The notes: generated by a model not told the origin, from the letters alone. A DNA stretch of 64,000 nucleotides from Cunninghamia lanceolata (GCA_027924645.1 BSBN01000252.1:5890001-5954000); one strand, 5' to 3'; positions 1 through 11,490 are shown, counted from the stretch's first letter. A program made the numbers and translations.

Positions 1-393
1 ACCTATTTGTTTACCAGTGAGGTATATCAGTGTTGGAAGTGGGTGCTTCTGTTTGGTATTGGAGTTGGTGCTCCTAGATACATATTGTAGCCAGTGAGGC
101 ATGTTTTATCAGTTAAGTTAGTGAGGCAATTCTGGAGTGGTTTTTCTACCCCTGGAGGGTTTTCCACTCATGCAATTCTTGTGTCTTGATTCATATTGAT
201 CTTCTCTCTGTGGTTGTATGTTTTACTCATAAGTTTCTTTTTGTTTTTCATTCTCAGTTATGTGCATATGTGTTTGACAAATCAATGATGGTTTTCTATC
301 CTTTGTGCTCTGCAAGGTAAAGTTTGAAAAAGATTTGAAAATTCACACAACACTGATTCACCCCCCCTCTCAGTGTTGTCCTTGACTCCTACA
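1..393 (+). mobile_element. 3' end of a Ty1/copia-like LTR
   Basis: The stretch has features usual for the R/U5 part of plant copia LTRs: a GGTTTTTC...GGAGGGTTTTCC block at 144-170 and a C-rich end (CACCCCCCCTCTCAGTG from 360) closing with CCTACA at 388-393. Directly after it begins sequence homologous to 16630 onward, inside the post-integrase ORF of element X. The simplest reading is that a copia element, mostly left of the window, inserted into an upstream copy of X. No coding sequence is seen. Family membership rests on motif resemblance only. Confidence 0.5.
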
Positions 394-1539
394 ATTCCTA
401 CATGGTTAGGAGAGGAAATAAGGAAGGAAAATAAAGAGGTACAATTGGTACCAATTGATATTAAAAGTTTGCTTGGTGATACTACACCAAGGAAGGAAAG
501 AAGAAAGGCCAGAACAATGTCAGCTATACAAAGAGGTCCAGATGGATCTAGGATGCTGAACTTGACAATACCATAGAAAGAAAAAGTAAAATGTGAAATA
601 ACCTTAGAAGAGTATAAGATACTAAATTTTGACCTTAGGCATACTACACGGGAGCAGCACATCACTGAGTGGGAAGATATGCACCTAGTGACAACAGAGA
701 TGCTGAGAAAAGACAAAGACAAGCAAGAATATTTGAAGGGACATATTGTCCAACTGTAGCAATTTATTAAAGGGATATTTGATCCCAATACAATAGTCCC
801 AGAACTGCCCAGTGACAGTTGTATCTAAAGAAGAAATAAGGGACATGGAAAATAAAAGGCTCAAAGCTAATATTTTTGATGAATGGTTCAAAGATTTTAT
901 ACAAGAAGGTGAGTAGATAATAAAACAAGCAGTGAAAAGTTGGGAGATGGGTACGAGAGAAAAGAATAAATGCATTATACTTGTACATAATTGCCAATTT
1001 AGAAGAGAAGAATGTAGGTCTAAACTGGAACAGTTGACAAAAATAGAGGAAATAGCAGATGAGTTAATTAATGAAGGAGTATTACCCCTTCACTGGCAAA
1101 TCAAGTGCCACAGGTAAGATTGGAACTCAAATTCAAGGAGGATAATCTCATAAAATGTATAATAGTTGCCCAACATTTAGAAGAAAAAGCAGATGAAATG
1201 ATTAGAATGTACAAGAAGATAATAGAAAGACTCTTAGAGCATGAATGCATTGATATACCAACATATGAATTGGAAAGGGCCTTAACAGAGTTTAATGCCA
1301 TTTTTACACCATGCATAGAAAATCCTGAAGCATATATGAGCAAACAGATGATGGATTCATTAATGGAAGACAATGCTAAAGTGAAGAAGTATAAGAAAAG
1401 GAGTGAAGGATTAGAGAACAAAGAAAATAAATTAAAAGGAGTTGCACTACAAGAGTATATATGGACCAAGAGTCCAGGAGGGGACCACACTTTTGTAGAA
1501 GGTGTGATCAATAATTTCAAAACATACTTAAGGGAATGA
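394..1539 (+). pseudogene. 3' tail of the post-integrase ORF of an upstream X copy
   Basis: This matches 16630-17781 along its whole length with scattered substitutions and small indels. It encodes the C-terminal, Lys/Glu-rich, coiled-coil-like part of the X post-integrase protein and ends at the same TGA. A 5-bp deletion near 816 shifts the frame and a 1-bp deletion near 1081 shifts it again; single-base changes add stops (for example at 574 and 757). Because it is followed by the X LTR and then by the PBS and gag of a second X copy, it is read as the 3' end of a tandem upstream element. Its function is unknown. Confidence 0.8.
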
Positions 1540-1553
1540 AAAGACAAAGGAGG
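1538..1553 (+). promoter_or_regulatory. Candidate polypurine tract of element X (upstream copy)
   Basis: An almost pure purine run (GAAAAGACAAAGGAGG) directly follows the ORF stop and precedes the LTR. A PPT primes plus-strand DNA synthesis in LTR elements. The same tract is at 17780-17795 in the second copy. The base after it differs between copies (TAGC and CAGC), so a canonical TG start has been lost or the true LTR start lies further right. Confidence 0.45.
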
Positions 1554-2720
1554 TAGCAATTTTAGGAAAAGTCAAGTAAAGAATATCAACGGACATAAGT
1601 CAAAGAGAAAGGGAATCTTATTTTTTGGAAAAGATTCTAATAGCATCCTTTGTGAAAGAAAAGATGCCGTTTGGATATTTTGATAGACGGTTAGAGAGGA
1701 ATGTGCACCATTGATCAATAATGGAAGGATCTCGACTGTAGATGAAGTTTGTAGCTGTAGCAATGAGAAGTTTCAAAATCTATATAAGGAACTTTGCTAC
1801 TTGTACATTAATTACACATGGATTTTTAGGAGATAGCTGGCAATTGTAGTTGTTTAAACATTTTGAGTAGAAGAGTATTTTTTTAGTTCAGAGGAGGTCG
1901 CCTATGTCTGCATTACGGAATGCATGGAGCATCTAGCTTCCTTACTGTATCTGTAAGATGCTTTGAAAGTTTTCTGTAAATTGATTAATGAAACAAAGAG
2001 TCATTCATACATTGTAAATCATATGTGACTGTATATTTTGAATACAAATACATCTGGAATTCTGTGTCTACTTTAGGGTGTTTTCTAGCTCTTGTTTGTA
2101 TTTGAAATATTATCTCTTCAAAAGCTTGCAATCTTGAATGTATGTTCATGAAAATACTCAGGGCTTACATTTAAAGGTTTAGTATGTTTATTTGATCAAG
2201 TTTTCTGTACTTCTTACAATGTGAATAATAGAGCATTTAGATTCTGTAGTAGAATGAAGTTCAATTTAAATTTCTCTAACTTTTTGCCAAATATTTGAAA
2301 TAATTAGCTTGCATGCAGAAATTTAAAGGAGGTTGTCTGACATTTGAAAGAAATGTTAACAATACAGTTAATATTTGACAATTTTCATATTATTTTGAAA
2401 AGAAAAGCTTGCTTTAATATAAATCATGTAGAGCTTTGTGATATAGTAGTAAATTTATGCAAAGAAATGGATAATTTGTTGATCTTTGTAACAATTTGCA
2501 TAATTCAAGTCCAATGAGTCATCAATCACCTTAAATCAAGTAAGACCCCTTGCATATTATAGTTTCACATTAACCTACTGAATTGTCCACAAGGTCAAGA
2601 CCTGACCATACATAAACTTGGGATTAAGAAATCTTAATTGATTTCTTCATATCTTTCAAGATAGTTAGGTTCATTTTATGAATTTTAACTTTTGTTATGA
2701 ATGTGTAAAAATAATCATCA
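1554..2720 (+). mobile_element. LTR of element X (shared by two tandem copies)
   Basis: About 1.17 kb is repeated at 17796-18966 and the pair flanks gag-pol. The right edge is well defined: both copies match up to ATCATCA, ending in CA, then diverge. The left edge is uncertain because the homology continues into the upstream ORF; an alternative TG start is at 1702. A TATA box lies at 1781-1788. No ORF is credible here. Confidence 0.72.
1781..1788 (+). promoter_or_regulatory. TATA box in the X LTR
   Basis: TATATAAG in the left part of the LTR, conserved at 18027-18034 in the other copy. It is the likely core promoter for element X transcription. Confidence 0.5.
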
Positions 2721-2728
2721 ATAGTTTT

Positions 2729-2746
2729 TGGTGCTAAAAGGAGGTC
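2729..2746 (+). promoter_or_regulatory. Candidate primer binding site of element X
   Basis: TGGTGCTAAAAGGAGGTC begins 9 bases after the LTR end. It starts with TGG, complementary to the CCA end of a tRNA, and lies 33 bases upstream of the gag reading frame. The primer tRNA was not identified. Confidence 0.45.
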
Positions 2747-2778
2747 CTGATTGGAGTTAAGGTTGGATTTGAGTAAGG

Positions 2779-4410
2779 GTGGCTCATAATAGTGGTAGAG
2801 TGACTAGTTCTAAGTCTAGTTCAGAGGATATCTTTGTGTAATTACCTAATAAAAGGCAAAGTAAATGTCCTTTGATTTGGAATCCTAGAATATCACACAT
2901 AGGAGGTTCATTTGGAACACCTGCTAGATCACCTTTTAACATCCATAACATTGTGAGTCTAGATAGTTCTTCATTTAGATATTTAAATCTTGGTTCAAGT
3001 CCACCTAGAGGTCCTAGTCCTCCTAGAAATCCAGGTATTCCCAGAGGTCCAAGCCAAGCACAAACACATGCAATGGCTTATTTTAATGTCAATTCTCCTA
3101 TAACATTCCCTGATTATCATGAGATGCCAAAGAATCCTAAAAAGATATGTCCTGAATATCAGTTGCATCAGGATCCAAAAGATCACATTAGGATATTCAA
3201 AGAGGCATGCTTTAGAGCCATGTTAGAATATGAGGATGTGGTATGCAGGTTGTTTCCTTACACCTTCAATGAGTAGGCATCTAACTGGTATGTTAACTTG
3301 CCTAATGGTTACATTTCTTCTTGGGCGCTTATGGAGGAAACATTTTTGTCTAGATTTAGAGGACCAATAGATCCTTCTACTTTATATCACAAATTGGCTA
3401 CAATTAAGAGAGGTGAAGGAGAACTGATTGATAATTTTAATGATAGGTTTCAAAAAGCTTATTCTAGGTTAGTAGCTCCTTACACAGTGACTAGTGATGC
3501 ATTATTAGCCATGTATTATGTTACCCTTGATCCATTGACTGCTATGTTTGTCAAAAGAAAGTTTGATATAGATATAATATCGAAAGCTTATAAGGAAGCA
3601 ACCTCAGTAAACTAGGAGATGAGACAAACAAATTACAATCCATTTCTTAATGGAGGAAATCTTAGGATGGAAAGTTAAGCACAACCTTGGAATGGAGTCC
3701 CTACACATAATACTCCATTATTGAATCCAGTTCCTACATACACACCTGTGTGTAATCCTGCCCCAATCCAGGCTATAGTCCTTTATATTGGTAACACTAC
3801 CAATAATAATCAGAGTAATGGTCAGTCTTTCTTTCAGCCTCCTCAGGGTACATTTGTGGCAAAAGCACAAGAGGATAGAGAGGAAATCAAAGAAATTATT
3901 GCACACCTAAGAAGATTGACTACTAAAATGACACAACTGAGAAACAAAAACTTTTATGGTAGAAATAACCAAGGATACAGTCAGAACCATAGCCAGAATC
4001 ATAATCAAAATTATAACCAGAGTCAGGGTTCGAATCAGAGTCAAAATTATAATCAGAGTCAAAATCACAATCAAGGACAAGTAATGCAAAATAGAGGACC
4101 TGCTGTAGATAATAAAACCTGGGGTAACAACAATAGAAATCAGAATCAGCCAAGGCCACCTAAGACATGGAACACAGGGCCAAATAATGGTACTCTAGCT
4201 TCTCCATTTGAGAATTTAGATAATCAGGAGACTAAACAAACAACTAGAATTTAGATGGCTAACGTAGCATTAAAGAATTGGTGCATAATTCATAATACCA
4301 GTGCCCATGCTGAACTAGATTGTCCTCAGTTTCATCTGGCAGCAAGTATTTTTAATGTAGATGTACAGGCCCCACCTCTAAATTTCTCATTCCCAAAGGT
4401 AATGAAATAG
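2779..4410 (+). pseudogene. gag: Element X gag (capsid/nucleocapsid), decayed
   Basis: Frame +1 reads from a GTG at 2779, probably a mutated ATG because it sits just after the PBS and no ATG precedes it in frame, to TAG at 4408-4410. In order there is a Ser/Pro-rich N-terminus, a retrotransposon gag core around 3100-3600 (DPKDHIRIFKEACF, then FRGPIDPSTLYHKL), an Asn/Gln-rich stretch at 3950-4085 and a zinc-knuckle-like CIIHNTSAHAELDC at 4282-4323 (C-x2-H-x4-H-x4-C). Internal stops at 2839, 3274, 3613, 3676 and 4252 fit Gln codons changed to TAG or TAA. The natural end is probably the stop at 4410, just after the frameshift signal. Gag would form the virus-like particle. Confidence 0.85.
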
Positions 4411-4458
4411 TGCCCTTAGGATATGAGACTGCTTTAGTCTTAGAGACTTTTACCTTTG
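4380..4458 (+). promoter_or_regulatory. Predicted -1 ribosomal frameshift signal between gag and pol of X
   Basis: In the gag frame the sequence reads CTA AAT TTC, so A_AAT_TTC at 4380-4386 is a canonical X_XXY_YYZ slippery heptamer in the right phase. After a 7-base spacer, CAAAGGTAA (4394-4402) pairs perfectly with TTACCTTTG (4450-4458). A small inner hairpin AGACT/AGTCT lies in the loop. The -1 frame entered is the one used by pol up to about 9050, and the gag frame stops at 4408-4410. The parts are seen directly; activity is inferred. Confidence 0.72.
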
Positions 4459-5880
4459 CGACTAGGGAGGAAGAGGACCAATTGTTAGAAGATGAACCTT
4501 ATTTTTGTGAGAAACTATATCCTGAATTAGCCTTAGTACTAAATGCATTTCAGTTTCCCTTTGAAATTAAAAATGAAGTGTTATATGAAACAGAAGAGGT
4601 ACATGCATTTTAATAGTCTAACAAAAATCATACCTACAATTTGAGAAGTAACACTAGGCTAAGAGGTCCTTTCACTACTTCCACTCCTAACAATTTCAAT
4701 ACTCCTCCAGATCAAAATGCTAGTAACAATCGTGCTATACTGAAGGCTAATCATCATGTGAATAATGGAACAATAACACAAAAAGTCCAAACAGGTAAAA
4801 TAGAGATAGTAGAAACAATGAGGTTGACAAGTTACTTGTTAGAAGAGATAAAGAAAATCAAGGTTAGTATACCTTTATGTGAATTATTAAAAAGTTCAGG
4901 GGTTAGAAATGCTTTCATAAAATCCTTGGATACATCTGTGATAGGTGAGGTTTCTGCTGATATGAATATTCCTAATAGGGATTCACAACCTAAAGAAAAG
5001 AGTAAGAAAACTGAACAGCCTTCCAACACTAATGTGGTCATGTATACAGACAAGAGAGAAGCCCCTCCTTTCTTGTTAACCATTAGGATGTGTGGAAAGA
5101 ACATACATAATTGCATGGTAGATTCTGGTGTATCAGCGAATGTAATGCTTTTAGGAATATGCAAAACTTTAGGGTTGACTCCTACTAAATCTACCAAAGT
5201 TGTTACACAATTGGATAAAGCTGAGGTTAATGTGATAGGATAATTGATGCATATTCAAATACAGTTAGCCTTAGATCCTAGGGTGAGTCAGTTTATTGAC
5301 ATTCAGATAGTGGATATTCTAGATAATTACGTGATGTTGTTGAGTAGAGACTGGTCCAAAACATTGAATGGATATATGACCACTGACTTTTGACATATGT
5401 GGTTACCTTGGAGAGGTGTTCCAAATCAGATCAAAATAGAAGCTGAACTCAGGATGAAACACATGATTACAGAATACAACAGGACTAATGAGATATTGTA
5501 TGCTTCTGTTGAACTAGGTGTTTATAGTCACTAACAAGGGGTACAAATTGAAGAAATCATGATGCTAAATTTTAAAGAAAAAATTGTCAGTAAAGAAACA
5601 ATAATGTTCATTGAGTCTGATGAAAGTTCTTCTGATGAAGAAGACAATGCAATAAATAGTTTCAGTCAGATCATTAGATAGGAAATGGAAAAGTGCATGG
5701 AATAGAATATCCCAGTTTAATGCAAATTACACAAAAGCATGTGCAGAGTCCATGATAAACCTCATTCTGAAGAGAATTATGGAATGTACAGAGATATTAT
5801 TGAATATCAATACATAAAATGCACAAAAGGGATGGAACTGCAAGAAGGAAAAGGTAATCCCAATCAACTAGAGAGGTACT
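4383..5880 (+). pseudogene. pol: Element X pol: linker and aspartic protease, decayed
   Basis: Pol frame 0 begins where the frameshift would deliver ribosomes and continues past several stops. The protease active site is D-S-G-V-S at 5121-5135, inside a hydrophobic context (NCMVDSGVSANVMLLG), the usual plant Ty3/gypsy form DSGxS. Downstream NYVMLLSRDW near 5325 corresponds to the conserved second half of these proteases. Stops at 5241 and 5391 fit Gln and Arg codons; more follow to 5885. The protease would cut the Gag-Pol polyprotein inside the particle. The Glu/Lys-rich linker to the next domain is not recognised. Confidence 0.78.
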
Positions 5881-5891
5881 TTTAGAGTAAC

Positions 5892-6560
5892 ATGGATGTA
5901 TTGAACCTAGATTTAGAAAAAGAAACAAAAGACAAGAGTGTCTATCATTCTGATTTACAAACTGAAAGTATAAATATGCAAGTAGGCCAAAATGAATTAC
6001 CAATGAAGAAACAAGATAGTACCTCACATGTAATAGAAAAGGTAAAACATGCCAAAGTAAAAGGTCAGAAGAATAAAGAAGGCATGTGGACACTGAAATG
6101 TGATGGATCTAAATCTAAACAAGGTGCAGGTGCAGGTGTAGAACTTATAGATCCTAAGGGTAAGTCGTATTTAGCAGCATATAGGCTACAATTTTCTTAT
6201 ACTAACAATGTAGTAGAATATGAAGCTTTGATTTATGGACTTGTTATGGCTATCAAGAAAAAGGTAAAAATGATCAGAGTGTTTTCAGATTCTGAGTTAG
6301 TGGTCAGACAAGTAAGAAAGTTGTATGTATGTAATTATAAGAAGATGGTATGTTACAGGCATAGGGTGTAAGATTTGATAGATTCATTTGATGCCTTTAA
6401 CATAGAACATATCCCTAGAGAATTGAATCATAGACCAAATGCACTAGAAGTTGCTGCTAGCACTTTGGAACCCTTAACATTGTTAAATTTAAAGCGATTT
6501 GCTATTGAATTAGTAAATGTTCCTAGCATACCAGATAATGTTACTCATTTTTAGGTATTT
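5892..6560 (+). pseudogene. Element X archaeal-type RNase H (aRNH), upstream of RT
   Basis: A second RNase H lies between protease and RT. Its motifs are the first Asp in KCDGSKSKQGAGAGVEL (Asp at 6102), the Glu in TNNVVEYEALIYGL, and the third acidic residue in VFSDSELVVRQV (near 6290). The fourth motif, IPRELNHRPNALE near 6410-6450, has Asn where family members usually have Asp. A stop at 6369 fits a Gln codon. The TNNVAEYEAL type motif marks the plant/archaeal RNase H acquired by Tat-clade Ty3/gypsy elements. It is separate from the ordinary retroelement RNase H after RT. Element W has the same order. Confidence 0.82.
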
Positions 6561-6578
6561 GAAGGAGATCAACAAATT

Positions 6579-8261
6579 GTGGATTTTCTAACTTGTAATG
6601 AGGTGTTTGAAGCTCAAATTATTGATGAACAAGAAAGGCCTAATGTGTCTTGGCATGAAGAAGATATAATCAACTTGAAAAGCAATTTCTTACCTAAGGG
6701 GGTAATTGAGTTAGAAAAGATTTTTGACTTTGATGGGGTAGTAAGACAGAAATATTTGCCCAAAACTGAGGGAGGTAAATGTGATCCATACAACCTTGGA
6801 ACAGAGCAGAGTCCACAGAATGTATTAATTAAAAAGGCTTGCTCCGAGGAGTTAAGAAAAGAAATTGTGTATGTTCTGAAAGAATACAAACATGTCATAG
6901 CATGGACATATGAAGATTTGAAGACATATGATACATCCATCATAACTCATGTGATACCCTTGAAACCAAATGTTAAACTATTTAGGCAGAAACAAATGCC
7001 TGTGAATGTTATTTTAGAGCCTTTAATCTTTGAAGAAGTAAAAAAATTGCTGTCTGCTAGGATAATCTTCCCAGTTAGACATTCAACCTGGGTAGCTAAT
7101 TTAGTACCTGTGAGAAAGAAAAGTGGAGACATTAGGTTATGTGTAGACTTTAGAAATTTGAACAAAGCCTTAGAAAAAGATAATTATCCCTTGTCTCCAA
7201 TAGATGAGGTACTGCAAGCAGTGAATGGGGCTAAGATGATGTCTTTTCTAGATGAATTTTTAGGATATAACCAAGTCTTAGTTGATAAAGAAGATAGGTT
7301 GAAAACCACTTTTACTTGCAAATGGGGTAATTATGCATATAGAAGAATGCCTTTTGGTCTAATCAATGCAAGTGCCTCATTTCAATGAGCCATGGACATT
7401 GCATTTCATGGATTATCAGGTAAGTGCATTATTATTTATATGGATGATTTAACTGTTTATTCCAAAGATGTATCCACTCATGCTGAAGATTTGAGAAGAG
7501 TACTTAAAAGATGTGAAAGGTATGGGATTTCTCTTAACCCAAAGAAATGTTCATTTGGTGTAACTGAAGGAAAATTATTAGGACACGTCATTTCTGAAAA
7601 TGGGATATCTATTGACCCTAATAGAATAGAAGGAATAAAGAAATTGCAATTACCAAATAGTAAAAAGGAACTAAAGTCCCTTTTTGGTAAAATTAACTTT
7701 GTCAGGAAGTTTATTACAGGATTTGTAGAAATTGTGCAACCATTGAATGCCATGCTTAAGAAGGATGCAAAGATAGAATGGACACCAGTAGCCAAAGCTG
7801 CATTTAAAGATATTAAGGAGGCCATTTCTGATGCTCATGTGTTAGCTAGTCTAAATTATACAAAGCTATTTTACATTTATTCTTTTGCATCCTCACATTC
7901 AGTTGCAGCTGCTTTGACACAAAAGGGAGAAGATAATGAAGAAAAACCCATAGCTTTTATGAGTGCACCTCTGAAAGATGCATAGTTGAAATATCTTGAC
8001 ACAGAAAGATAGGCATTTGCACTAGTAAGAGTAGTAAAAAAGTTTAGACATTACATCTTACGAAGTTAAGTTAAGGCCATAGTACCAGATGCAACAGTGA
8101 AAATGCTGCTGATGTAGAATGAACCTGGAGAGAAAAGAGCCAAATGGATTACAACATTGCAAGAGTTTGATATGGAGATTATTCCAATGAAACTGGTCAA
8201 AGGACAAGCATTGGTACAGACCATAGCAAACACAGATCCAAATTTGGTAAAGTAGCAGTAT
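6579..8261 (+). pseudogene. pol: Element X reverse transcriptase and RNase H, decayed
   Basis: RT motifs are in order: HSTWVANLVPVRKKSG, LCVDFRNLNKA (around 7138-7170), a SFLDEFLGYNQ segment where family members usually have SFLDGYSGYNQ, FTCKWGNYAYRRMPFGL, and the intact catalytic YMDD at 7437-7448. The thumb segment (SLNPKKCSFGVTEGKLLGHVIS) follows, then the retroelement RNase H near 7840-8250. A TGA at 7386-7388 stands where SFQRAM is expected. Further stops at 7983, 8010, 8067, 8115 and 8253 fit Gln. The product would copy element RNA to DNA and remove the RNA strand. Confidence 0.9.
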
Positions 8262-9543
8262 GTGTTGAATACTAATGATGCATTAGGGTGGTATGATGAT
8301 TTGAATACTTTTCTAATATCGGGCAAATATCCAAGTAAGATGAAGTCTTCTCAAAGGAGAGCTTTAAAGATTAAAGCACAGAGATACATGGTACAAAGAG
8401 GTGTTCTATTCAAGAAGAACCATGAAGACATATATTTAAGATGTTTAAACAGAGCTGAAGCAGATAAGGTATTGTTCGAGTTGCATGATAAGTATGGAAC
8501 TGCTCATGGTTCTCATTTGGCTACTAAGCATAAGATCTTAAGAGCAGGATACTATTGGCCGACAATGTTTAAAGATATAGAGAGTCATATTCAAAGTTGT
8601 CACACTTGTCAAACTACAGTAGACAAAGGAAGGAATCAGGCTAATCTATTACAACCAGTGAGTGAGTCTAGGTCATTTGCATAATGGGGCTTAGATTTCA
8701 TTGGAGTCATAGATCCTCCATCATCTGTAGGACATAAGTTTATACTGACAGTAACTAACTATTGTACAAGGTGGATTGAAGCCACATGTTGCAAGTTTTC
8801 TACTACTGAGGTTGTTATCAAGTTCCTTGAAGAAAACATCATAACAAGGTTTGGAGCTCCATATTCGCTGGTATGTGATAATGGCCCTGCATTTTCTTCT
8901 CTAAAATTTTCTAAATGGGCATTTGAATATGGGATAGTTTTAAAATTTTCTTCAAATTATTATCCTTAGGGAAATGGTTTAGCTGAGTCAACAAACAAGA
9001 TTCTATTGGATATAATCAAGAAGCTAATTGAAAAGAACCCTAGAGAATGTATACATTGTTAAAATATTCGCTGTGGGTAGATAGGACTAAGGTTAAGTCA
9101 ACCTTAGGTAATGCACCTTATCACCTAGTTTATGGGACTAATCGGGCATACTTCTAGTGAATTTAAGAATACCTATCGGGAAGTTTGCTAATGAATATTT
9201 AGGCTTTAATGATCATAGGGAAGCCAGAATAATCCAAATGTTACAATTAGATGAGAAGAGAGATCAAGCCATTGAGAAATTTGCTAAGCATCAAGCAGTA
9301 GTCAAAAGATGGTTTGACAAAAGAGCAAGAGTCAAAACATTTAAGATATCAGACTTAGTGCTGTGGTGGGATAAAGCACATGAAAAGAAAGGAAATCATG
9401 GAAAATTTGATAAATTATGGTTAGATCCATTACAGGTCTCAGAGATAATAGGAGACAATACATTCAGGCTCAAAACCTTGACTGGGGAAGATGTGCCATT
9501 ACTAGTTAATGGCCAACATTTGAAACATTACTTTCAGGCTTGA
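8262..9543 (+). pseudogene. pol: Element X integrase, decayed
   Basis: An HHCC zinc domain is seen at about 8480-8610 (HDKYGTAHGSH...CHTCQ) and the catalytic core has all three acidic positions: WGLDFIG after 8682, VCDNGPAF near 8875 and GNGLAEST near 8973. Stops at 8682 and 8968 stand at expected Gln codons. A frame change near 9045-9060 moves the C-terminal part (from about 9048, uninterrupted ATG frame at 9157-9543) into frame +1. The protein ends NGQHLKHYFQA at TGA 9541-9543. No chromodomain is visible. The insertion at 9552 follows within nine bases. Confidence 0.88.
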
Positions 9544-9551
9544 GGTGAGGG

Positions 9552-10776
9552 TGTGTAGGAGGAGAATTGATTAAATTAAAACTAACAAATCAAAAGCCCA
9601 ATAACATAAAGAGAACCAATCTAAATAAAAGCCATTACCGATAAATCAATAAATTATGAAAGCTTTTACCGAGATTTGTATTGTTCCCTTTGGATGAATG
9701 TGGATTGCTCAATAGTACTACGAAACCATGGTTGCAACAAGCAAGTAGAGTGCTAAAAAATCAATGTTAAGAGATCGTGAAGTTGCTCAATTGATGCGAT
9801 GTATGCTCAAAGCGCTGTTAAAGGATGCCTGAGAATAAGTGATTGAAGAGAATTTGTGAAGGAGATGAGGGGGGTTTATATAGGTTTCCAACAAAGATCG
9901 ATCAACGGTCTAGATAATTTAGAAGAATCAATAGAGGAGATAAATCAAATAACTATGATGAATGTGCACACAACATGTGTCAATCCATAAGGATATTTTT
10001 ATTAAGATATGATGAAAATAAGATTAATTGAATAGATAACTCAAGTTATAATTTTGCCTTTTTTAGAGTTCTATAAATAAGACTGACTGTGCACATGAGT
10101 TAACAAGATATTTTAAGAGGAATTGGAAGGATAACTAAAATTAAATAAATAAATTTATTTAATTGTTTGTGCATGATAGAGGAACAAAGGATTATAAATA
10201 AAATATTTGATTTTATTTATTTTTAGAGGAAAAGGCAAATTAAATAAATAAATTTATTTAATTATTTGTGCAAGATTAGAGGAATATGAAGATTATAAAT
10301 AAAATATTTGATTTTATTTATTTTTAGGGGATTGAGATAATTTAAATAAATTTGTATGATTTATTTAAATTTAGAAGAACAATTGATTTAATTAAATAAT
10401 GTAAATTATTTAATTGTAGATAAGAAAGGATTTGTGATGAATTAATTAAATAATTGGATTTATTTAATTAATGGAGACTTAAATTTTGAAAGAGAATAAT
10501 GATTTAATTAAATAATAAAGAGGAATTTAATTTAATTAATTAAATAAAGAGGTTTTATTTAATTAATGTTGAATTTAGGAGATTTAGAAGAATTTAATTT
10601 AATTAATTAAATAAAGAGAATTTATTCAATTAATGTCGCAATTATGTGATTTTGAAAGAATTTGATGAAATTAATTAAATAATTAGATTATTTAATTAAC
10701 GCTAAATGCAGGTGATTAGACAGATTTAGACGAAATGCAAGTGATGCGAAGACATGGTCATTTTAGGCTGTCTACA
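9552..10776 (-). mobile_element. Solo LTR of the A family, inverted, inserted behind X pol
   Basis: Read on the minus strand it starts TGTAGACAGCCTAAAATGAC at 10776 and ends CCTACACA at 9552, matching the three A LTRs along its length with more divergence and extra AT-rich segments. Flanks are GAGGG (9547-9551) and GATGG (10777-10781), a probable 5-bp target duplication with one mismatch. The reverse complement of TATATAAA is at 9875-9882. No internal A sequence is attached, so it is a solo LTR left by LTR-LTR recombination. Confidence 0.82.
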
Positions 10777-11324
10777 GATGGTATTTGGGATGTTCTGTAT
10801 CATATTGTAAATAATGTACAGTTTTGTTTAGTGTTATTTTTGTTTAGTTTTTTTTGTTTTGTTGTGTTGCCCTGGTATGGATGTGTGTTTTGTTTTGAAG
10901 TATGCAGGAGTAGACTAACAAGCATTGAAAACAATAGAAAATTCAGAACATTCAGGTTAATTATTTGAAATTTATGCATAACTTGTTGTGACTGTCATGA
11001 ATGTAGAAAGTTGTTCAGCTTGTGAAATTTTGTATTCAATAACTATGGGTTGAGTATTCAAGAGAAGTTTCTCACAATGACACACCTAAAATCTTTGGGT
11101 TTGTTGAACATACCAGTGTAGATATTAGGTGAAAAATTAGAGGTCACCCTTGCTACCATTACAATTCTCAGCTTAATTTCAGCAAGTGATCACTCTTTGC
11201 ATCATGAAGTTACAAATGTAATATCTTATAAAGTCTCTATAAAATATAAAATACAAAATAAATAAATAAATAAATAAATAAAATGGATTTTACTGAAAAT
11301 CTAAATTAAGTCATCTAAGTAACT

Positions 11325-11490
11325 CTACCGGGGCTATAGATGCTTGCTGGCAGTGGAGCTCTACTTAGGAGAATTGTAACGATAACCTTGTTGGGGCTTT
11401 AGACACTTGCTAGCAATGTTGCTCTACTTAGAAGAATTGTAACGATAACCTTGTCGGGGCTATAGACGCCTGCTGGCAGCAAGGCTCTAT
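11325..11490 (+). repeat. Degenerate tandem repeat, about 80-bp unit
   Basis: Two and a half units share GGGGCTWTAGACRCYTGCTR and GAATTGTAACGATAACCTTG. GCTCTACTTAG and GAATTGTAACGATAACC are nearly exact between units. It lies in the X spacer; no role is known. Confidence 0.75.

Noticed and set aside
9552..10776. Reading this block as the 3' LTR of element X
   Set aside because: It follows X pol and begins with TG, but it is the reverse complement of the A-family LTR, and X has its own LTR pair at 1554-2720 and 17796-18966.
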